A stretch of 37,222 bases of DNA. Source: an uncultured Pelagibacteraceae bacterium (GTDB lineage: Bacteria > Pseudomonadota > Alphaproteobacteria > Pelagibacterales > Pelagibacteraceae). Of the stretch, positions 14,640-24,900 are shown one piece after another; within the stretch, counting starts at the first letter, position 1, and each line of letters opens with the position of its first letter. The notes under the pieces were generated by a model. That model made no database searches, was not told the DNA's origin, and saw only the letters and a list, made by a program, of their open reading frames with translations. Location of the stretch: contig CABYJW010000008.1 of NCBI GenBank assembly GCA_902519465.1, forward strand, positions 1 to 37,222, read 5' to 3'. Made by a program: the position numbers and the translations under genes.

Positions 14640-15953
14640 ATGAATTCAAAAATAAAAAATTATATAACTGTATTTCTATCCGCTTTAATATATTTATCAT
14701 TTATTTTTGGTTTTTATTACGGTGAAAATTCCATTGGATCAGGTGGCTACCAAGGTGATTTATCATGGATGTGGAAAAATTTTGAAATATTTAAAAAAAA
14801 TAATCTTTTAGATGCAATCTCTCATAAGGAATTTTTTGGCAACAGAACTCCTTTACTTTATATTTTACATATATATTTTAATCCATTTATTTCAGATATC
14901 GATAGTTATAGACTGTCTGTTTTTATAATATCATTAATAGCACCATTAATTTTCTATATTTGTTTAGTTCAAAATTTTAAAAATACTAATAAAACAATTT
15001 TATTTTTTATCTCGTCCTTAATTTTATTAAGTCCTTTTTTTAGGACAAGCGCTTATTGGGGCCTTGAAGTAAATTACGCTATTATCACTTTCTTACTAAC
15101 TTTTTTTTTAATTAATTTGACATTTGATGGTAAAAATAAAAAAAACTCAACTTTATACATTTTAATTACGCTTTTAACATTTGTCAGTTCATCAACTATA
15201 TACTTTGATCAAAAATTTTTAATTGTGCCTATCATAGTTTTATTTAAAATTATTAAATCAAGAATTAATCTAAAGTTTAAAATTTTTTCAATAATAAATT
15301 TTTTGATATACTCTATTCCATTTTTATATTTAATTTATATTTGGAACGGAATCGTTCCACCTTCAACACAATCTTATAATCCTAATACTATTACAACTTT
15401 ATCTAGAGTTAATTTTTTATGGTTTGAACATTTAGGTTATGCAACTACGATGATTGCTTTTTACCTTTTGCCTATGATTTTTTTTAAGAAGGAAAATATA
15501 TTGGCACAATTTAAAAAACTTTATTCTGAAAATTTGAATTATGTTTTATTAATTATCTTTTTTGTTTATCTAGCTTATCTTTTAATTTTCTTTAATTTTT
15601 ATGAATTTACAAATACAAAATATTTTGTGGGTTTGGGTTTTATCCATAAAATTTCAATTATTTTATTTGAAAATATATTATTGCAAGAAATCTTTACTTA
15701 TTTTTCTTTTTTTGTTTCTTGGATAATATTAATATTTTTTCTTGAAAAAAATTTAAATAATTTTTTAGTTATATCTTATTTTTATTTACTCTCGCTTATT
15801 TTATGGCCTTTGATGCAGGAATATTTTGACCCTATTATTTTGTTATTTGCTTTTACAATTTTTTCTACAAAATTATTCATTAATTATAAAAACTCGATAT
15901 TCTTATTTTTATATTTGATTACTTTTTTAATTTGCGCTAATTTCTATTACTAA
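14640..15953 (+). CDS. Multi-spanning membrane protein, possible GT-C glycosyltransferase
   Basis: A 437-residue hydrophobic protein with roughly ten membrane spans. The first loop contains YQGDLSWMW (D40) followed by FGNRTPLLYILH; an acidic residue in the first periplasmic loop is the pattern of GT-C transferases that use lipid-linked sugars, but I do not recognise the family with certainty. The start is unusual. The ATG lies 2 bases after the CCA of tRNA-Thr, and the only Shine-Dalgarno-like stretch, GAGGG at 14628-14632, is the 3' strand of the tRNA acceptor stem. No other in-frame ATG precedes the first membrane span. It is followed after 15 bases by a frameshifted methyltransferase. A role in surface-glycan assembly is inferred. 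Confidence 0.65.
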   Translation: MNSKIKNYITVFLSALIYLSFIFGFYYGENSIGSGGYQGDLSWMWKNFEIFKKNNLLDAISHKEFFGNRTPLLYILHIYFNPFISDIDSYRLSVFIISLIAPLIFYICLVQNFKNTNKTILFFISSLILLSPFFRTSAYWGLEVNYAIITFLLTFFLINLTFDGKNKKNSTLYILITLLTFVSSSTIYFDQKFLIVPIIVLFKIIKSRINLKFKIFSIINFLIYSIPFLYLIYIWNGIVPPSTQSYNPNTITTLSRVNFLWFEHLGYATTMIAFYLLPMIFFKKENILAQFKKLYSENLNYVLLIIFFVYLAYLLIFFNFYEFTNTKYFVGLGFIHKISIILFENILLQEIFTYFSFFVSWIILIFFLEKNLNNFLVISYFYLLSLILWPLMQEYFDPIILLFAFTIFSTKLFINYKNSIFLFLYLITFLICANFYY

Positions 15954-15968
15954 TAGTCGCAAAATAAA

Positions 15969-16764
15969 ATGATATTTCCAAAAGAATTTTATCCCAAAAG
16001 AATTAAAGATTGCAGCATTCATAAATCAAGAAAAAAATTTAAAAGTAAAAAAAATAAAAATACCTTTTTTTTATTACAAGAAAGATTTTCTTGGATGAAA
16101 AACTATTTAAAAGAAAAAAAAATTATAATTGAACTTGGATGTGGAAATGGAGCTAGCAAATATATACTAAAAAATAAGAAAATTATATTAACTGATATTC
16201 AAAAATATTACTGGATATCAAAAAAAGTAGACATGACTAAATTAAATTTAGGAAAAAAATATTTTAAAAAAGTTGATGTTTTTATTATAAATCATGCTTT
16301 ACATCATTGTCCAAACCCAGCCCGGTCTCTAAAAAAAAATGTTAATTTATTTAAAAAAAGATGGTCTCATTTTAATTAACGAACCTGAAACATCTTTTTT
16401 CTTAAAATTTGTTCAATATTTACTTGATGATGAGGCTTGGTCTTACAAGGTTAATATATTTAATTCAAAAAAAAATATATTTAAATCTAACTCTCCATGG
16501 GACTCAAATACAGCGGTAGCTCAATTATTATTTAAAAATGAAAAAAAATTTAATTTTTATTTTCCAAACTTTGTATTCCTTAAAAATGAACTTTCAGAAT
16601 TCTCAATTTTTCTTAATTCTGGCGGTGTAGTACAAGATACTTTTCATGTACCTGTTAATAAGTTTATTTTTAATTTAATGAATTTCGTAGATAAATTACT
16701 GATATGGCTTTTGCCTGGTATATTTGCCTTAAATAGAAGAGTAGTATTAAAAAAAATAAAATAA
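15969..16764 (+). pseudogene. SAM methyltransferase (type 11), one frameshift
   Basis: The first part (15969 on) has SAM motif I, IIELGCGNGASKY (residues about 53-65), and the type-11 segment FIINHALHHCPNPARSLKK. At the run of nine A, 16331-16339, the frame is lost. Removing one base continues it as MLIYLKKDGLILINEPETS... to the stop at 16764, a protein of about 264 residues. In the present sequence the first frame ends at 16379 and the second could restart at the ATG at 16339. The break in a homopolymer may be an error or a recent mutation. It converges on rlmB, leaving one base between the stops. Target molecule is unknown; context suggests a sugar or lipid. Confidence 0.78.
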
Positions 16765-16765
16765 T

Positions 16766-17515
16766 TTATTTCTTTTCAATTTTTTGATTTATATGATGAA
16801 AAACTATTGATGCTGAATTTGATACATTTAAACTTTCTACTTCTTTATTCATATTAATATAAAAAAGAAAGTCTGAGTTCTTCTTTATTTGAAATTTAAG
16901 GCCCTCACCCTCAGATCCAAACAGAAGAACATTTTTACCTTTCCAGTTGTTATCTGTAAAATTTTTTTCTCCATCCGTATCAAAACCACTTACCCAAAAG
17001 TTTTTAGATTTTAAATATTTAATAGTAGTATTTAAATTTGTTACTTCGAATATATTGACTAGTTCTGTACATCCGCTGGCGCTTTTGTAAAGTAATTTAC
17101 TTTCAGCAGGAAATGATCTTTCCTTTACCAAAATTCCGTCCATTTTAAATGACGCAGCACTTCTTATTATAGAACCTATATTTCTTGGATCAGTTATCCC
17201 ATCCAAAGCTACTAGATTAATGTCATCTTTTTTATTTTGATACATAAATTCTTTAAGATTTAACTTATCCAGATGTTCTATTTCTGCTACATAACCTTGG
17301 TGCATTATTTGTTCTCTCACACAATACTTATCTAGCTCTTTTTTTGTTTTAAAAAAAATTTTTATATTTTTTAGTAAATTCATATTTTGGCTACTTCTGT
17401 GAATATTTTTTTTTGATTCTTCAGTTAAAAAAACTTTTAAAACCCTCCTTTTGGGGTTTTTCAAAGCTTCTATAACCGCATGCTTACCAACTATGTAAAA
17501 AGTAGATTTTTTCAT
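16766..17515 (-). CDS. rlmB: 23S rRNA (guanosine-2'-O-)-methyltransferase, TrmH/SpoU family
   Basis: A SPOUT-class RNA 2'-O-methyltransferase, most like RlmB, which methylates guanosine 2251 of 23S rRNA using SAM. The 249-residue protein has the N-terminal substrate-binding domain (IVGKHAVIEALKNP...). The catalytic domain follows, with family motifs VALDGITDPRNIGSIIRSA (motif 1), LLFGSEGEGL (motif 2) and MNKEVESLNVSNSASIVF (motif 3, the knot). The usual length is 240-250 residues. It lies at the junction between the variable region and the tRNA-tuf-secE block. TrmH or other SpoU members cannot be fully excluded, but length and motifs fit RlmB. Confidence 0.88.
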   Translation of the reverse strand: MKKSTFYIVGKHAVIEALKNPKRRVLKVFLTEESKKNIHRSSQNMNLLKNIKIFFKTKKELDKYCVREQIMHQGYVAEIEHLDKLNLKEFMYQNKKDDINLVALDGITDPRNIGSIIRSAASFKMDGILVKERSFPAESKLLYKSASGCTELVNIFEVTNLNTTIKYLKSKNFWVSGFDTDGEKNFTDNNWKGKNVLLFGSEGEGLKFQIKKNSDFLFYINMNKEVESLNVSNSASIVFHHINQKIEKK

Positions 17516-17569
17516 GAATTTTTAATGTTTTATCGAAATAAATAGCATATTTAAAAGCAAAATGATTTA

Positions 17570-17598
17570 TTGCATTTATTATTCAAGATGCTTATAAA
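17570..17598 (+). promoter_or_regulatory. Sigma-70-like promoter for tRNA-Tyr / tRNA-Gly / tuf
   Basis: TTGCAT at 17570-17575 and TATAAA at 17593-17598 are separated by exactly 17 bases, a near-consensus sigma-70 layout, and sit about 55 bases before tRNA-Tyr. The stretch 17516-17651 holds no other feature that I can see. It could drive tRNA-Tyr, tRNA-Gly, tuf, tRNA-Trp, secE and nusG as one transcript. Confidence 0.55.
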
Positions 17599-17651
17599 AC
17601 CCTTGTTGTTGAATACTTTTTGAGTTATTGGGTATCCCTTAACAAAGTTAA

Positions 17652-17737
17652 GGAGGGGTACCAAAGCGGTCAAATGGGGCGGGCTGTAAACCCGTTGACT
17701 TCGGTCTTCGAAAGTTCGAATCTTTCCCCCTCCACCA
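17652..17737 (+). tRNA. tRNA-Tyr (anticodon GUA)
   Basis: An 86-base cloverleaf with acceptor GGAGGGG / CCCCTCC and encoded CCA. The anticodon stem GCGGG / CCCGT encloses CTGTAAA, giving anticodon GTA. It has a long variable arm and T-loop GTTCGAATC, as expected for tyrosine. It is the first element of the tRNA-tuf block. Confidence 0.95.
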
Positions 17738-17783
17738 AACTTGCAAAGTGTTTTATAATAAAGGGCGAAGAAGTTTGGATTAT

Positions 17784-17857
17784 GCGGGTGTCGTATAATG
17801 GTAATACCTCAGATTTCCAATCTGATGCTAGGAGTTCGATTCTCCTCATCCGCTCCA
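17784..17857 (+). tRNA. tRNA-Gly (anticodon UCC)
   Basis: A 74-base cloverleaf with acceptor GCGGGTG / CATCCGC (one G-T pair) and CCA at the end. The anticodon stem TCAGA / TCTGA encloses TTTCCAA, giving anticodon TCC. The T-loop is GTTCGATTC. It lies 46 bases after tRNA-Tyr and 43 before tuf. Confidence 0.95.
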
Positions 17858-17900
17858 AAAAACTTAAAAATTATTATAAAGAAAAAGAAAAGGAAAAAAA

Positions 17901-19094
17901 ATGGCGGACAAAAAAAAATTTGAAAGAAACAAACCTCATTGTAACATTGGTACAATAGGTCACGTGGATCACGGTAAAACAACTTTGACTGCAGCTATAA
18001 CAAAAGTACTTGCAGAAAAAGGTGGAGCAGAATTTATTGCATATGATCAGATAGACAAAGCTCCTGAAGAAAAAGAACGTGGTATTACTATTTCAACTGC
18101 TCACGTTGAATACGAAACTGAAAAAAGACATTATGCTCACGTTGATTGCCCAGGCCATGCCGATTACGTAAAAAACATGATAACTGGAGCTGCCCAGATG
18201 GATGGAGCAATTTTAGTAGTTAATGCAGCTGACGGTCCAATGCCACAAACGCGAGAACATATTTTACTTGCAAGACAAGTTGGTGTTCCTGCAATTGTAG
18301 TTTTCTTAAATAAAATTGATCAAGTTAAAGATAAAGAACTTGTGGAATTAGTTGAAACAGAAATTAGAGAACTTTTAACATCATATAAGTTTCCAGGAGA
18401 CAAAATTCCTATAATAAAAGGTTCGGCGTTAAATGCAGTTGAAGGTAAAGATGAGGCAACTGGAAAAAATGCAATAATGGAATTAATGAAAGCAGTTGAT
18501 GAAACTATACCTCAACCAGCCAGACCGAAGGACAAACCGTTTTTAATGCCAGTAGAAGATGTTTTTTCTATTTCAGGAAGAGGAACAGTTGCAACAGGAA
18601 GAGTAGAACAAGGTGTAGTTAAAACTGGTGAAGAATTAGAAATAGTTGGTATAAAAGAAACAAAAAAAACTGTAATCACTGGCGTTGAAATGTTTAGAAA
18701 AATTTTAGATACAGGTGAAGCCGGCGATAACATAGGAGCATTATTAAGAGGTGTCGAACGAACAGATATCGAAAGAGGGCAAGTATTGGCTAAACCAGGA
18801 TCTGTAACTCCACATACTGAGTTTGAAGCACAAGCGTATGTTTTAAAAAAAGATGAGGGTGGTAGACATACTCCTTTTTTTACCAAATATAGACCTCAGT
18901 TTTATTTTAGAACAACTGACGTAACTGGTGAGGTAACGCTTCCATCAGGAACAGAAATGGTTATGCCTGGTGACGATGCAAAATTTAATGTTAAACTAAT
19001 AACTCCAATTGCAATGAGCGAGAAACTAAACTTTGCAATTAGAGAGGGCGGCAAAACTGTTGGAGCTGGTGTGGTTACAAAGATTATTAAGTAA
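17901..19094 (+). CDS. tuf: Elongation factor Tu
   Basis: GTPase that brings aminoacyl-tRNA to the ribosome. The 397-residue protein has P-loop GHVDHGKT (residues 20-27), switch region [18 protein letters not shown] and the C-terminal [22 protein letters not shown]. The ATG at 17901 has AGGA upstream. Gene order tRNA-Tyr, tRNA-Gly, tuf, tRNA-Trp, secE matches the tufB position of many bacteria. No tuf is found between fusA and rpsJ further on, so this may be the only copy near the ribosomal block. Confidence 0.99.
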   Translation: MADKKKFERNKPHCNIGTIGHVDHGKTTLTAAITKVLAEKGGAEFIAYDQIDKAPEEKERGITISTAHVEYETEKRHYAHVDCPGHADYVKNMITGAAQMDGAILVVNAADGPMPQTREHILLARQVGVPAIVVFLNKIDQVKDKELVELVETEIRELLTSYKFPGDKIPIIKGSALNAVEGKDEATGKNAIMELMKAVDETIPQPARPKDKPFLMPVEDVFSISGRGTVATGRVEQGVVKTGEELEIVGIKETKKTVITGVEMFRKILDTGEAGDNIGALLRGVERTDIERGQVLAKPGSVTPHTEFEAQAYVLKKDEGGRHTPFFTKYRPQFYFRTTDVTGEVTLPSGTEMVMPGDDAKFNVKLITPIAMSEKLNFAIREGGKTVGAGVVTKIIK

Positions 19095-19100
19095 GCTACT

Positions 19101-19176
19101 AGGAGCGTAGCTCAATTGGTAGAGCGCCGGTCTCCAAAACCGGAGGTTGGGGGTTCGATCCCCTCCGCTCCTGCCA
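19101..19176 (+). tRNA. tRNA-Trp (anticodon CCA)
   Basis: A 76-base cloverleaf with acceptor AGGAGCG / CGCTCCT, discriminator G and encoded CCA at 19174-19176. The anticodon stem CCGGT / ACCGG encloses CTCCAAA, giving anticodon CCA. The T-loop is GTTCGATCC. It starts 6 bases after tuf ends and ends 11 bases before secE. Confidence 0.97.
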
Positions 19177-19187
19177 AAAAAAAAATT

Positions 19188-19379
19188 ATGATAAATCCTT
19201 TAAAATTTTTTCAAGAAGTTAAGCAAGAGGCATTTAGAGTTACTTGGCCCACAAAGAAAGACACTGTAACTGGAGCATTAATGGTTTTTGTTCTCGCAAG
19301 CTTAGCTGCAGTATTTTTTTTATTACTTGATCAAATTTTAAAGTTTTTCCTAGATTTAATTTTAACTATTAATTTCTAA
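19188..19379 (+). CDS. secE: Preprotein translocase subunit SecE
   Basis: A small, essential membrane subunit of the SecYEG channel. This single-span type has 63 residues. A short amphipathic N-terminus (INPLKFFQEVKQEAFRVTWPTKKD, with the conserved VTWP) precedes one membrane helix at about residues 29-58. The ATG at 19188 follows tRNA-Trp, and an earlier in-frame start at 19116 would lie inside the tRNA, so it is rejected. nusG follows after 4 bases, the usual secE-nusG pair. Confidence 0.95.
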   Translation: MINPLKFFQEVKQEAFRVTWPTKKDTVTGALMVFVLASLAAVFFLLLDQILKFFLDLILTINF

Positions 19380-19383
19380 TTTT

Positions 19384-19908
19384 ATGAATTGGTATATCGT
19401 GCAAGCTTATTCAGGATTTGAAAAAAAAGTTGCTGACTCAATAAAAGATGTTATGGCAAAATCATCAATGGAAACTAATTTGGGCGAGGTTTTGGTTCCA
19501 ACTCATAAAGTTACAGAGGTTAAAAAAGGCAAAAGAACTCAAAAACAAAAGAAATATTTTCCTGGTTACATTCTTGTTAAGCTAGATTTAAATAAACAAA
19601 TTTATCATATAATTAAAAATATACAGAAAGTTAGTGGCTTCTTAGGACCCGAAGGTAAACCTGTCCCAGTTTCTGAAAATGAAGTAAAAAAAATCATGAA
19701 TCAAATTACTGAAACAGAAGCTAATCCATCTGCAGGGATAAGTTTTGAGATAGGTGAAAAAGTAAGAGTATGTGACGGACCCTTTGCTTCGTTTAGTGGC
19801 TTAGTTGAAGAAATTGACGAAGATAAATCAAGATTAAAAGTTTCTGTTTCAATTTTTGGACGCCCTACACCAGTTGATTTAGAATTTAACCAAGTGGAGA
19901 AAAACTAA
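19384..19908 (+). CDS. nusG: Transcription termination/antitermination protein NusG
   Basis: Transcription elongation factor that binds RNA polymerase, Rho and S10. The 174-residue protein has the NGN domain ([21 protein letters not shown]..., [27 protein letters not shown]). A KOW domain follows ([28 protein letters not shown]). Length is normal. Its stop overlaps the rplK start by one base (TAATG). Confidence 0.98.
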   Translation: MNWYIVQAYSGFEKKVADSIKDVMAKSSMETNLGEVLVPTHKVTEVKKGKRTQKQKKYFPGYILVKLDLNKQIYHIIKNIQKVSGFLGPEGKPVPVSENEVKKIMNQITETEANPSAGISFEIGEKVRVCDGPFASFSGLVEEIDEDKSRLKVSVSIFGRPTPVDLEFNQVEKN

Positions 19909-20333
19909 TGCCAAAAGAAATTGCAGGATACGTAAAACTTCAAATTAAAGGTGGCCAAGCTAACCCAGCACCTCCTGTTGGACCAGCATTAGGTCAAAGA
20001 GGAATAAATATTATGGAATTCTGTAAATCATTTAATGAAAAAACAAAATCATTTATGGGAAAACCAGTTCCAGTTGTTATTACCGTTTATAAAGATAAAA
20101 AGTTTGACTTTATTATTAAATCACCACCGGCATCACATTTTATTAGGGAAGCAGCTAAATTAAAAAGCGGATCTAAAGAACCAGGAAGAGTAATTATTGG
20201 ATCAATAACATTAAAACAAGCAGAAACTATTGCAAAAGAAAAAATGAAAGATTTAAATGCACATAGTATTGAAGAAGCAACTAAAATAATATGTGGATCG
20301 GCAAGATCAATGGGAATAGAGGTTAAGAAATAA
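19908..20333 (+). CDS. rplK: 50S ribosomal protein L11
   Basis: L11 of the GTPase-associated centre of the large subunit. The 141-residue protein begins [32 protein letters not shown], the proline-rich thiostrepton-binding N-terminal domain. The rRNA-binding C-terminal domain contains ARSMGIEV. It overlaps nusG and rplA by one base each, indicating translational coupling. Confidence 0.99.
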   Translation: MPKEIAGYVKLQIKGGQANPAPPVGPALGQRGINIMEFCKSFNEKTKSFMGKPVPVVITVYKDKKFDFIIKSPPASHFIREAAKLKSGSKEPGRVIIGSITLKQAETIAKEKMKDLNAHSIEEATKIICGSARSMGIEVKK

Positions 20334-21031
20334 TGAAAAAGAAATCTAAAAGATTTAAAAAACTATTTGAACAAAAAGAGAAAAACGAAGTTAATAATTT
20401 GGATAACAAAATTGATCTAATAAAAAAAATGTCAACAACAAAATTTATTGATTCAATTGATTTGTCTTTTAAAATAGATTTAAAAAAAATTAAAGGCAGT
20501 GAATCAAATCTTAGAACAATCATCGAATTACCAAATGGAAATGGTAAAAAATTTAAGGTGGCTGTATTGTGTGATGAAAATAAACTTAGTGATGCTAAAA
20601 AAAGTGGAGCTGATGTTTTTGGATCAGAGGATTTGATCCAAAAAATAACTTCAGGCCAAATTAATTTTGATAAGCTAATTTGTACGCCTTCTATGATGTC
20701 AAAATTAGGAAAACTTGGTAAAATTCTTGGACCAAAAGGGTTGATGCCTAATCCAAAATTAGGAACCGTCTCAGATGATTTAGTCAATGCTGTTACAAAA
20801 ATTAAAAACAAGATTGTTGAAATCAAAAATGATAAAGATGGTAATGTTGGGTTGTCAATTGGTAGAAAAACATTTGCAACAAATAAAATAATAGAAAATC
20901 TTAATTCAGTATTTCAGAATCTTAAAAAGGATAAATCAACAATATTTAATTCTGAAAATATAAAGAATTTTTATTTATCTTCATCAATGAGTCCAAGTAT
21001 TAAGTTTAACTTTAAAGAGGTGAAATTATGA
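20333..21031 (+). CDS. rplA: 50S ribosomal protein L1
   Basis: L1 binds 23S rRNA at the exit-site stalk and in many bacteria represses its own operon by binding mRNA. In the 232-residue protein the conserved MMSKLGKLGKILGPKGLMPNPKLGTV core is clear near residues 122-147. The N-terminus is very basic. It is adjacent to rplK (one-base overlap) and rplJ (ATGA overlap). No separate L1 target hairpin was identified. Confidence 0.97.
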   Translation: MKKKSKRFKKLFEQKEKNEVNNLDNKIDLIKKMSTTKFIDSIDLSFKIDLKKIKGSESNLRTIIELPNGNGKKFKVAVLCDENKLSDAKKSGADVFGSEDLIQKITSGQINFDKLICTPSMMSKLGKLGKILGPKGLMPNPKLGTVSDDLVNAVTKIKNKIVEIKNDKDGNVGLSIGRKTFATNKIIENLNSVFQNLKKDKSTIFNSENIKNFYLSSSMSPSIKFNFKEVKL

Positions 21032-21540
21032 TGAGTAAGCAACAAAAGAAAAACTACGTTGAAGAAATGAAAAAAGTTTTTACCTCAAATGAGGCTGTTA
21101 TGATTGCCCATTATCAAGGTCTCAATGTAAATGAACTTGATAAGATTAGGGATGAGATGAGAAAAAGTGGAATTTTTTTCAAAGTTACAAAAAATAAAAT
21201 AACTAAAATCGCATTAAAGGATACGAAATATAAAGAGCTTGAAAAGTTTTTTACAGGACCTACAGCTGCTGCAATTTCATCTGATCCTATCATGTCTGCT
21301 AAAATTTTATCTAAATACGCAAAAAGTGGATCTAGTTTAAAAATAGTGGCTGGTTATATGGATGGTAGGGTTTTAGAGGCTGAGGATGTGGCTAAAATCG
21401 CCACACTACCCACATTAGACGAGGCTAGAGCGAAAATAATAGGTATTTTATCTTCTCCTGCACAGAAATTTTTAAGTATTTTACTTGCGCCAGGCTCAAA
21501 AATTGCTATTTTAGCGCACGAGAAAAGCAAAAAAAGTTAA
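21028..21540 (+). CDS. rplJ: 50S ribosomal protein L10
   Basis: L10 forms the base of the L7/L12 stalk. It has 170 residues; the ATG at 21028 overlaps the rplA stop (ATGA), and a second in-frame ATG is at 21031. The sequence has [25 protein letters not shown] and a C-terminal helix region that binds L12 dimers ([22 protein letters not shown]). Because it overlaps rplA there is no room for the usual L10 leader upstream, so feedback control by L10-L12 must act elsewhere, if at all. Confidence 0.97.
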   Translation: MMSKQQKKNYVEEMKKVFTSNEAVMIAHYQGLNVNELDKIRDEMRKSGIFFKVTKNKITKIALKDTKYKELEKFFTGPTAAAISSDPIMSAKILSKYAKSGSSLKIVAGYMDGRVLEAEDVAKIATLPTLDEARAKIIGILSSPAQKFLSILLAPGSKIAILAHEKSKKS

Positions 21541-21554
21541 TTAAATCTTTACAC

Positions 21555-21923
21555 ATGGCTGACCTAAATAAAATAATAGACGAACTTTCAAAATTAACTG
21601 TTGTAGAAGCCGCAGAACTTTCTAAACAACTAGAGGAAAAATGGGGAGTAACTGCTGCAGCACCTGTCGCCGTTGCACCAGCAGCTGGTGGAGCAGCTCC
21701 AGCCGAAGAAAAAAGTGAATTTACAATATTCTTAAGTGCTGCAGGTGACAAAAAAATTAATGTTATTAAAGAAGTGAGAGCATTAACTGGATTAGGTTTA
21801 AAAGAAGCTAAAGATTTAGTTGAAGCAGCTCCAAAAGAAATTAAAAAATCAGTGCCTAAAAAAGATGCTGAAGAAGCTAAGAAAAAATTAGAAGCAGCTG
21901 GCGCTAAAGTAGAATTAAAGTAA
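21555..21923 (+). CDS. rplL: 50S ribosomal protein L7/L12
   Basis: A multi-copy acidic stalk protein that recruits translational GTPases. The 122-residue protein has an N-terminal dimer domain ([29 protein letters not shown]), an alanine/proline-rich hinge (about residues 38-53) and a C-terminal domain with [23 protein letters not shown]. Base composition in the hinge is richer in GC than around it. It lies 14 bases after rplJ and 41 before rpoB. Confidence 0.99.
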   Translation: MADLNKIIDELSKLTVVEAAELSKQLEEKWGVTAAAPVAVAPAAGGAAPAEEKSEFTIFLSAAGDKKINVIKEVRALTGLGLKEAKDLVEAAPKEIKKSVPKKDAEEAKKKLEAAGAKVELK

Positions 21924-21964
21924 CACAGGTACAGTTCTCGTAGTACCAAAAAAATATTTGTTGA

Positions 21965-24900
21965 ATGGAATTATCTTTTACTCAAAAGAAAAGTATCAGA
22001 AAAAGCTTTGGAAGATTAAAAGAAACTTTATCAATACCAAATTTAATTGAGGTTCAAAAGAATTCTTTCAATGAATTTATAAAAAAAACAGATCAAAAGG
22101 CTAATTCAATATATAGCAAAGGTTTAACAAAAGTTTTTGAGAGTGTATTTCCCATTAATGATGCGTCAGAAAAATCTTCTTTGGAATTTATATCTTATAG
22201 GTTAGGAAAACCAAAATTTGACGTAACAGAGTGTAGACAAAGAAGTTTGACTTATTCTGCTGCTCTTAAAGCTACTTTAAGACTTGTAGTTTTTGATATA
22301 GATAATACTGAAAATACAAAACAAATTTTATCTGCTAAAGAACAAGAAGTTTTCATTGGCGATCTTCCATTAATGACTCCTAGCGGGACATTTGTTGTTA
22401 ATGGTGTTGAAAGAGTTGTCGTAAATCAAATGCATAGAAGTCCTGGGGTATTTTTCGATCATGATAAAGGAAAAACTCATGCTAGTGGAAAATTACTTTT
22501 TAATTGCAGGATTATACCGGGAAGAGGTTCATGGTTAGATTTTGAATTTGATCCAAAGGATATATTGTATTTTAGAATTGACAGAAAAAAGAAAATTCCC
22601 ATTACAACACTACTTTATGCTTTAGGCAAATCAAGAGAGGAAATTCTAAAGACATTTTATTCATACGAAAATTTTAGCTACGAAAAAGTAACAAATTCAT
22701 GGTCGACTAAATTTGAACCAGAAAAATATAAAAGACCAATCAAACTACAATTTGATTTAATTGATAAAAAAAATAAAAAGAAAATGTTAAAAAAAGGAGA
22801 AAAATTGAACCTTGTTTTAGCAAAAAATTTAAAAGACAAAGGCTTAAAGGATATTCTTGTTTCAACGGACGAATTAATTGGGAAATATACAAAAGAAGAT
22901 ATCAAAGATAAAAACGGTGAAACAATTTTAAAATCTGGTTTTAATTTAACAAATGATTTACTAGAAAAAATTTTATTATCTGAAAAATACAATATTGAAT
23001 TAGCAAATGTAGATTCAATTATAAGAGGACCTTATATTTTTGAAACAATTAAGTTAGATAAGAATAACAATAAAGAAGAAGCATTAAATGATATTTATAA
23101 AGTTTTAAGACCAGGAGAACCACCAAGTGTTGAAATAGCTGAACAAGTTTTTAAAAATTTGTATTTTAGTAAAGAAAGGTATGATTTATCAGATGTTGGT
23201 AGAGTTAAACTAAACGCAAAATTAGATTTAAAAACACCTGAGACAACCAGAGTTCTTACTTCAAATGATATAATTTCAATAATCAAGTTCATGTTAGATC
23301 TTAGAGATGGAAAGGGAGAGGTTGACGATATAGATCATTTAGGAAATAGAAGAGTTAGATCTGTTGGAGAATTAGTAGAAAATCAATTTAGAATTGGCCT
23401 TCTGAGAATGGAAAGAACAATTAAAGAAAAAATGTCTACACTCTTAGAGATAGAGTCCTCAATGCCTCAAGACTTGATAAACGCAAAGCCCATAACCACC
23501 TCTTTTAAAGATTTTTTTGGTACGTCACAGTTGTCCCAGTTTATGGATCAAACAAATCCATTATCAGAAATTACACATAAAAGAAGAGTTTCTGCGCTTG
23601 GACCCGGTGGATTAACTAGAGAAAGAGCTGGCTTTGAAGTAAGAGATGTTCATCCAACTCATTACGGCAGAATTTGTCCAATAGAGACGCCCGAAGGACC
23701 GAACATTGGACTAATTAATAGTTTGGCCACATACTCCAAAGTAAATAGATATGGTTTCATTGAGAGCCCTTATAAAAAAGTTACAAATGGAAAAATAATT
23801 GACAAAATTGAATATTTATCAGCAATCGAGGAAGAAAAATTTACTATAGCCCAAGCAAATTCACCAATTAATGAGTTGGGTAACTTTGTTGAAGAGCTTG
23901 TATCTTGTCGAAAAGGACTAAATTTTATTTTATCAAGAAGAGAAAATATAGATTACATCGACGTTTCACCAAAACAATTAGTTTCAGTTGCAGCATCTTT
24001 AATTCCTTTCTTAGAAAACGATGATGCTAATAGAGCTTTAATGGGATCAAATATGATGCGACAGGCTGTTCCATTATTAAAACCAGAGTCACCTCTTGTG
24101 GGAACGGGTATCGAGGGTGATGTTGCTTTAGATTCTGGGGTAACAATTGTTGCAAATAGAAATGGTGTTGTAGATAAAATCGATGGAAAAAGAATTGTAG
24201 TTAAAGCTACAGAAGAGAAAAATTTATCAAAGTCTGGAGTTGATATATATAATTTATTAAAATTTCAAAGATCAAACCAAAATACTTGTATAAATCAAAA
24301 ACCGCTTGTTAAAGTTGGCGATGTTGTAAAAAAAGGAGACATTATAGCAGATGGTCCCGCAACCAAACTTGGAGAGTTGGCTTTAGGAAAAAATGTTACG
24401 GTAGCATTTATGCCTTGGCAAGGTTACAATTTTGAAGACTCAATACTAATCTCTGAAAGGTGTGTAACGGATGATGTTTTTACATCAATACATATAGAAG
24501 AACATGAGTTAATGGCTAGGGATACAAAGTTAGGTACTGAAGAAATAACCAGAGATATTCCGAATGTAAGCGAAGAAAGTTTGAGAAACTTAGATGAGTC
24601 TGGAGTAGTCTATATTGGAGCCGAGGTAAACCCAGGAGATATACTAGTCGGAAAGGTTACGCCAAAAGGTGAAACAGCGTCTAGTCCTGAAGAAAAATTA
24701 CTACGATCTATATTCGGAGAAAAAGCCACAGATGTAAGGGATAGCTCACTTAAATTGCCACCTGGAAGCGGCGGTGTAGTAGTGGACGTAAGAGTATTTA
24801 ATAGACATGGAGTTGAAAAGGATGAGCGAACAATAGCAATTGAGCGATCTGAAATTGAAGCTGTTCAAGAGGATAAACAAGTTGAAGAGGAGATTTTAGA

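Noticed and set aside
17620-17958. Forward open frame across tRNA-Tyr and tRNA-Gly
   Set aside because: It runs through two well-formed tRNA genes and into tuf out of frame.
19116-19187. Longer SecE starting inside tRNA-Trp
   Set aside because: The start would lie in the tRNA D-arm; ATG 19188 gives the normal SecE N-terminus.
21506-21949. Reverse-strand 147-residue open frame opposite rplL
   Set aside because: It is antisense of the Ala-rich rplL; no independent start or family.
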